Below, in pieces: positions 59,951-64,000 of a DNA stretch of 64,000 nucleotides. This DNA comes from Bacteroidota bacterium (GTDB taxonomy: Bacteria; Bacteroidota; Bacteroidia; Bacteroidales; Cfx3-03). Where the stretch lies: assembly GCA_013390605.1 (NCBI GenBank), contig JACAUB010000001.1, positions 4,080,675 through 4,144,674 of the forward strand. The letters run 5' to 3'. Numbering within the stretch: the stretch's first letter is position 1; each line of letters opens with the position of its first letter. Both the position numbers and the translations under genes were made by a program. The notes beneath the pieces were generated by a model, which did no database searches, had not been told where the DNA came from, and saw only the letters and a program-made list of their open reading frames with translations.

Positions 59951-61393
59951 TTATGTCAGCTGAATGTTCGACAGATCGATCACACAAGGAGCATTGTTTT
60001 GATACTTACAGTGTAAAGCACAATCGTCGCAGGTTGAGAGTTCTCCACGCAGACGTTTACGCACCATTTCATTGATCCGCTCAGCCAGAACAGGAATGCG
60101 AATCTGATTGATCACCTCGCCGGCAAAGGCATAAAGTAAAAGTGCGCGTGCTTCATCAGCAGGAATACCCCGCTGGCGCATGTAGAAGATGGCCGACTCA
60201 TCAAGCTGACCAATGGTGGCTCCATGCGAACATTTTACATCATCAGCATAGATTTCGAGAAACGGTCTCGAATCCATTGCAGCTTTATCAGTAAGCAATA
60301 CATTTCGGTTTTTCTGATAAGCCAACGTGTGCTGCGAGTCTTTGCGAACCATCACATGACCATTGAATACCCCTGTTGAGCTATCATCTAAAATACCCTT
60401 AAACAGCTCATTACTGGTTGAGTTAGGCTTGATATGATCAACGAAAACATGGTTATCAATATGTTGGTTTTTATCCATCAGATACAAACCATTAATATTA
60501 GCGGTACAATACTCACCATCAATCAACACATTGATATTGTTTCTTACCAATCCACCATTTAGTGTAATGGCGCTACTGGTAAGGTTACTATTATCCGACA
60601 GGTGGAAACTGATATTATTGACCAGTGTAGATTTGTCGTCTTTGTTTTGTAACTTATAATGATCAAGTGAAGAGTTCTCACCAATAACCACTTCAGAAAC
60701 CGTATTGATGAAACTATGCAGGTGATCAATAGTATCATCACATTGAACCAGTTTCAGACTGCTATTTTTACCCAGCACCACCAGATTGCGGGTCTGGATA
60801 AAGATGTCTTGTGGTATGCTCACCACATTTACCATCTGAACCACATCGTCTACATGCACATTATCGGGCACATAGATAAAGAAACCATCAATTGCAAAAG
60901 CAGTATTGAGCGCATTAAGCCCATTATCTTCAATCTTGGCATATTTTCCATAATGTGCTTCGAATATCTCAGGGAACTTTTGCATTGCATTAGCAAGACT
61001 GCCAATAATCATTCCATTTGGAAAGCGACGGATAGGTTGACCGCTGTGTACAAACCAACCATTAAGCTGGGTAACCAACAGTGTTTCGAAATTTGGGATT
61101 TCGCATTTAAATATCTCTTCAGCATCAACCTCTTCGGCCAAAGGTGTAAGTGATAAACCAAAATTATGTGAGAGCACTTTATCGAGTGAAGTCCCCTTCC
61201 ATGTCTCAAGGCCCTGGTGTGGAAATCCCAGCTCTTTAAAATGCGTAAATGCTTTTTCTCTGAGTTCAGTTATAAAGGGAAGATCGCCGGCAGAGATCAA
61301 CGAACTGTTTTGTTCATAAACACTGCAAAGCTTCTCTTTCAATGTAGGTACTTCGGTCATGGTTTCCATAATCTGTTCTATTGATGCCTGCAT
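59951..61393 (-). CDS. sufD: SufD cluster-assembly scaffold with Cys-rich tail
   Basis: A 480-residue scaffold protein that forms SufBC2D with SufB and SufC. The C-terminal half is the SufBD beta-helix: GENSSLDHYKLQ, HLSDNSNLTSSAITLNGGLVRN, NELFKGILDDSSTGVFNGHV, and ADDVKCSHGATIGQLDESAIFYMRQRGIP, where the HGAT motif is diagnostic. After the final helix (NEMVRKRLRGELSTC) there is a short tail with four cysteines (CDDCALHCKYQNNAPC). The ATG shares one base with the sufC stop (TAATG), giving translational coupling. The Cys tail is the only unusual feature. Confidence 0.95.
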   Translation of the reverse strand: MQASIEQIMETMTEVPTLKEKLCSVYEQNSSLISAGDLPFITELREKAFTHFKELGFPHQGLETWKGTSLDKVLSHNFGLSLTPLAEEVDAEEIFKCEIPNFETLLVTQLNGWFVHSGQPIRRFPNGMIIGSLANAMQKFPEIFEAHYGKYAKIEDNGLNALNTAFAIDGFFIYVPDNVHVDDVVQMVNVVSIPQDIFIQTRNLVVLGKNSSLKLVQCDDTIDHLHSFINTVSEVVIGENSSLDHYKLQNKDDKSTLVNNISFHLSDNSNLTSSAITLNGGLVRNNINVLIDGEYCTANINGLYLMDKNQHIDNHVFVDHIKPNSTSNELFKGILDDSSTGVFNGHVMVRKDSQHTLAYQKNRNVLLTDKAAMDSRPFLEIYADDVKCSHGATIGQLDESAIFYMRQRGIPADEARALLLYAFAGEVINQIRIPVLAERINEMVRKRLRGELSTCDDCALHCKYQNNAPCVIDLSNIQLT

Positions 61394-62145
61394 TATTGGG
61401 CAAGCTCATTCTTGATCCACTCGTAACCTTTTTCTTCAAGTTCAAGGGCCAGTTCGCGACCACCTGATTTCACAATCTGTCCTTCATACAACACATGTAC
61501 AAAGTCGGGTACAATATAATCGAGCAAACGCTGATAGTGCGTAATCACCACAAAAGCGTTCTCTTTGGTACGTAGTTTATTTACCCCATTGGCAACAACC
61601 CTCAGGGCATCAATATCCAGACCCGAATCAGTCTCATCCAGAATAGCCAAAGAAGGTTCTAGAAGTGCCATCTGGAAGATCTCATTCTTCTTCTTTTCAC
61701 CACCTGAAAAACCTTCATTAACAGAGCGACCCGACATTTTATCGGTAATCTCTACCAGCTTCCGTTTCGCTTCAATCTTATGAAGTAGTTCTTGTGCAGG
61801 CATCGGATCCAATCCATGATATTTGCGTTGTGCATTCACCGCCGACTTCATGAAGTTGGTCATACTCACACCCGGAATCTCAACAGGATACTGAAAACTC
61901 AAAAAGATACCTTCGCCGGCACGCTCCTCAACACTCAGGTCGAAAAGATTCTTGCCATTAAAGGTAATTTCACCTTCAGTAACCTCATAAGCACTGCTTC
62001 CTGCAATTACATTGGCCAGTGTACTTTTTCCATTTCCATTGGGCCCCATGATGGCATGCACTTCTCCGGCACCCACTTCAAGGTTTATACCCTTTAGAAT
62101 CTCTTTATTATTTATCGAAACTTTTAAATTCTTAATACTTAACAT
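61393..62145 (-). CDS. sufC: SufC ATPase of the SUF complex
   Basis: A 250-residue ABC-type ATPase that powers the SufBCD scaffold. Seen: Walker A GPNGNGKST (about 34-42), Q-loop FLSFQYPVEIPGVSM, signature FSGGEKKKNEI and Walker B LAILDETDSGLD, then VITHYQRLLDYI. The GEKKKNEI sequence is specific to SufC. The ATG at 62145 (MLSIKNLKVSI) is preferred to one six codons upstream because homologues begin there. sufB ends 52-70 bases upstream and sufD begins at its stop. Confidence 0.97.
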   Translation of the reverse strand: MLSIKNLKVSINNKEILKGINLEVGAGEVHAIMGPNGNGKSTLANVIAGSSAYEVTEGEITFNGKNLFDLSVEERAGEGIFLSFQYPVEIPGVSMTNFMKSAVNAQRKYHGLDPMPAQELLHKIEAKRKLVEITDKMSGRSVNEGFSGGEKKKNEIFQMALLEPSLAILDETDSGLDIDALRVVANGVNKLRTKENAFVVITHYQRLLDYIVPDFVHVLYEGQIVKSGGRELALELEEKGYEWIKNELAQ

Positions 62146-62214
62146 CTTGTTTGATCTTGTCATGGTGATCTTAATTATCTGACCGTTTTAAACTTTTCAC
62201 TTCATTTATCTGAA

Positions 62215-63663
62215 TTAACCTACACTGCCCTCCAGGCTAATGGCAAGGAGTTTTTGGGCTTCAACGGCAAACTCCATCGGAAGTTGTTTCAACACTTCTT
62301 TGGCATAACCGTTAACAATAAGGCCAATGGCATCTTCGGTACTTATACCGCGCTGGTTACAGTAAAATAACTGGTCGTCAGAAATCTTAGATGTTGTAGC
62401 CTCATGCTCAACAATAGAGGTTTTATTTTCACACTTGATATAGGGATAGGTATGGGCGCCGCACTTGCTACCCAGCAATAATGAGTCGCACTGCGAAAAG
62501 TTACGCGCATTCTCGGCACGTTTGATTATCTTCACCAAACCACGATAGCTGTTGCTACTTTTTCCAGCCGAAATTCCTTTCGATATAATGGTACTACGTG
62601 TATTTTTACCCAAGTGAATCATTTTACTTCCGGTATCAGCTTGCTGAAAGTTATTGGTTACCGCAACAGAGTAAAACTCGCCTACCGAGTGATCGCCCAT
62701 CAAGACAACACTGGGATATTTCCAGGTAATGGCCGAACCCGTTTCAACCTGAGTCCATGATATTTTGGAGTTGTTTCCTTTACAGATTCCCCGTTTGGTA
62801 ACGAAGTTGTAGATACCACCTTCGCCTTGTTTATTACCCGGATACCAGTTTTGAACCGTAGAGTATTTTACCTCCGCATCCTTCATTGCAACAATCTCTA
62901 CGATGGCAGCATGAAGTTGATTTTCATCACGCATCGGAGCGGTACACCCCTCCATATAACTAACATAAGCACCTTCGTCGGCAACAATTAACGTCCGTTC
63001 AAACTGACCGGTGTTGGCAGCGTTGATCCTAAAATAGGTAGAGAGCTCAATGGGGCAGCGAACACCTTTGGGAATATAACAAAACGAACCATCGCTAAAT
63101 ACAGCAGAGTTCAAGGCAGCAAAGAAATTATCATTGTAAGGCACTACTGATCCCATGTATTGTTTAATCAGGTCGGGATGGTTTTGAACCGCTTCGCTAA
63201 ACGAGCAGAAGATGATTCCTTTTTTGGAGAGCGTTTCAGAGAAAGTCGTCTTCACAGACACGCTATCAATCACTGCATCCACAGCCACACCTGTTAAACG
63301 TTTTTGCTCATCCAGCGAGATTCCCAATTTTTTGAACGTCTCTATCAGTTCAGGGTCGACCTGATCCAGACTCGAAAATTGTTTTTTCTCTTTAGGTGCA
63401 GCATAATAGATGATATCCTGATAATTGATTACGGGATGTGTTATATGTGCCCATTCAGGTTCTTTCATCGTAAGCCAATGATGATATGCCTTGAGACGAA
63501 ACTCAAGCATAAAATCAGGCTCATTTTTTTTCTTTGAAATGTAACGAATGGTGTCCTCGGTGATCCCCATAGGAGCCATGTCCATCTCAATATCGGTAAA
63601 AAAACCGTATTTATAATCCCCCTGCGTAATTTCGTTTAACAGGTTATTTTGCTCTTTTTCCAT
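62215..63663 (-). CDS. sufB: SufB cluster-assembly scaffold
   Basis: A 482-residue scaffold on which new iron-sulfur clusters are built. Seen: YKYGFFTDIEMDMAPMGI, FCSFSEAVQNHPDLIKQYMG, YIPKGVRCPIELSTYFRINA, EGCTAPMRDENQLHAAIVEI, and the essential C-terminal region SQCDSLLLGSKCGAHTYPYI plus EHEATTSKISDDQLFYCNQRGI. First gene of sufB-sufC-sufD-sufS, with a strong consensus promoter about 50 bases upstream. Length and motifs are standard. Confidence 0.98.
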   Translation of the reverse strand: MEKEQNNLLNEITQGDYKYGFFTDIEMDMAPMGITEDTIRYISKKKNEPDFMLEFRLKAYHHWLTMKEPEWAHITHPVINYQDIIYYAAPKEKKQFSSLDQVDPELIETFKKLGISLDEQKRLTGVAVDAVIDSVSVKTTFSETLSKKGIIFCSFSEAVQNHPDLIKQYMGSVVPYNDNFFAALNSAVFSDGSFCYIPKGVRCPIELSTYFRINAANTGQFERTLIVADEGAYVSYMEGCTAPMRDENQLHAAIVEIVAMKDAEVKYSTVQNWYPGNKQGEGGIYNFVTKRGICKGNNSKISWTQVETGSAITWKYPSVVLMGDHSVGEFYSVAVTNNFQQADTGSKMIHLGKNTRSTIISKGISAGKSSNSYRGLVKIIKRAENARNFSQCDSLLLGSKCGAHTYPYIKCENKTSIVEHEATTSKISDDQLFYCNQRGISTEDAIGLIVNGYAKEVLKQLPMEFAVEAQKLLAISLEGSVG

Positions 63664-63713
63664 ATCTTAAGCAGTTTTGAGCTACTTATTAAGATTAAAT
63701 TAAATCAATCTTG

Positions 63714-63744
63714 CAAAGCTACGTAAATTAGCCATTTACTCAAA
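63714..63744 (-). promoter_or_regulatory. Consensus promoter of the suf operon
   Basis: On the minus strand TTTG (63741-63744) is followed after exactly 19 bases by TAGCTTTG (63714-63721), an exact match to both Bacteroidota promoter elements. Transcription should start near 63707, about 44 bases before the sufB ATG. Confidence 0.75.
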
Positions 63745-63887
63745 GTAAAATCTGAGATTTAAACAGCGAGAGGAGGAAAAGGTTTTGATGTAAACAGGCG
63801 ATTAAGAGGAAACAACTAGCTTTAGGAAAAATATTGCAATACTACCGCATCAATAATAATCTAATTTTTTTAAACCAGAAACTTTCT

Positions 63888-64000
63888 TTACCACCTATCC
63901 TCGACCTTATTTTTCATTTCATTCTCTAATGATCTCATCAATTGGTTTAATTGATCATCGATTTTTTGAAAGAATCTTTTATTGTTTGATTCACGAAGTT
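63888..64000 (-). CDS. C-terminal end of an unknown helical protein, cut by window edge
   Basis: An open minus-strand frame enters at the right edge and ends with TAA at 63888, giving 37 residues rich in charged and coiled-coil-type residues (RFFQKIDDQLNQLMRSLE, then NEMKNKVEDRW). Reading frame and composition look like real protein, but there is too little to assign a family. It points toward the suf operon on the same strand, and about 140 bases separate its stop from the suf -33 element. Confidence 0.5.
   Translation of the reverse strand, partial: LRESNNKRFFQKIDDQLNQLMRSLENEMKNKVEDRW

Overview
The window is a chromosomal segment of a member of the phylum Bacteroidota. The evidence is SusC/SusD-type outer-membrane glycan uptake genes with an ECF sigma/FecR pair, a gingipain-like (C25) peptidase with a type IX secretion tail, a full SUF iron-sulfur operon, and several exact copies of the phylum's -7 promoter box (TAnnTTTG) in front of genes. 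The base composition is AT-rich. The T9SS tail and gene content suit a Bacteroidales-like organism, but no species is claimed. No rRNA, tRNA, CRISPR array or intact insertion sequence was recognised by eye.

Left part (1-29 kb), a polysaccharide utilisation locus centred on rhamnose- and galactose-containing glycan. On the minus strand, reading right to left: rhamnose/H+ symporter rhaT, a GH2 beta-galactosidase-like enzyme, a GH43-like enzyme, ECF sigma factor, FecR anti-sigma factor, SusC (with an STN signalling domain), SusD, a GH35 beta-galactosidase and, beyond a small GNAT gene on the other strand, a GH2 beta-galactosidase cut by the window edge. Divergent from rhaT on the plus strand are a GH78 alpha-L-rhamnosidase, a second GH2-type enzyme and a GH106 alpha-L-rhamnosidase. 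Together they would bind oligosaccharide at the surface, strip terminal rhamnose and beta-galactose, and import free rhamnose. No polysaccharide lyase or rhamnose catabolic gene is in view. A copper-exporting P-type ATPase and a convergent SRPBCC gene follow.

Middle (30-46 kb), a second carbohydrate cluster: three plus-strand secreted proteins (an unrecognised protein with a helical-barrel-like half, a TIM-barrel-like glycosidase of unknown specificity, and a GH38-like DUF5054 enzyme) in a tight operon closed by a perfect 25-bp hairpin. Next come the large C25 peptidase and, convergently, a GH31 glucosidase/xylosidase.

Right part (46-64 kb), mostly housekeeping: mannose-6-phosphate isomerase, a secreted creatininase-family hydrolase, lipA-lipB, a LOG-family phosphoribohydrolase, a P-loop kinase-like gene overlapping a dCMP deaminase, an exported isoaspartyl peptidase/asparaginase, an amino-acid permease, an unknown exported protein, dxs, and the suf genes (sufB-C-D-S, then sufE and sufT).

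The main non-coding signals are a likely antisense RNA with its own terminator in the susC leader, a roughly 90-nt repeat present three times between 43 and 55 kb, a repeat-rich stretch near 29.8 kb, and several palindromes and intrinsic terminators. All alignments and folds were done by eye, so identities and distances should be read as approximate unless stated as exact.
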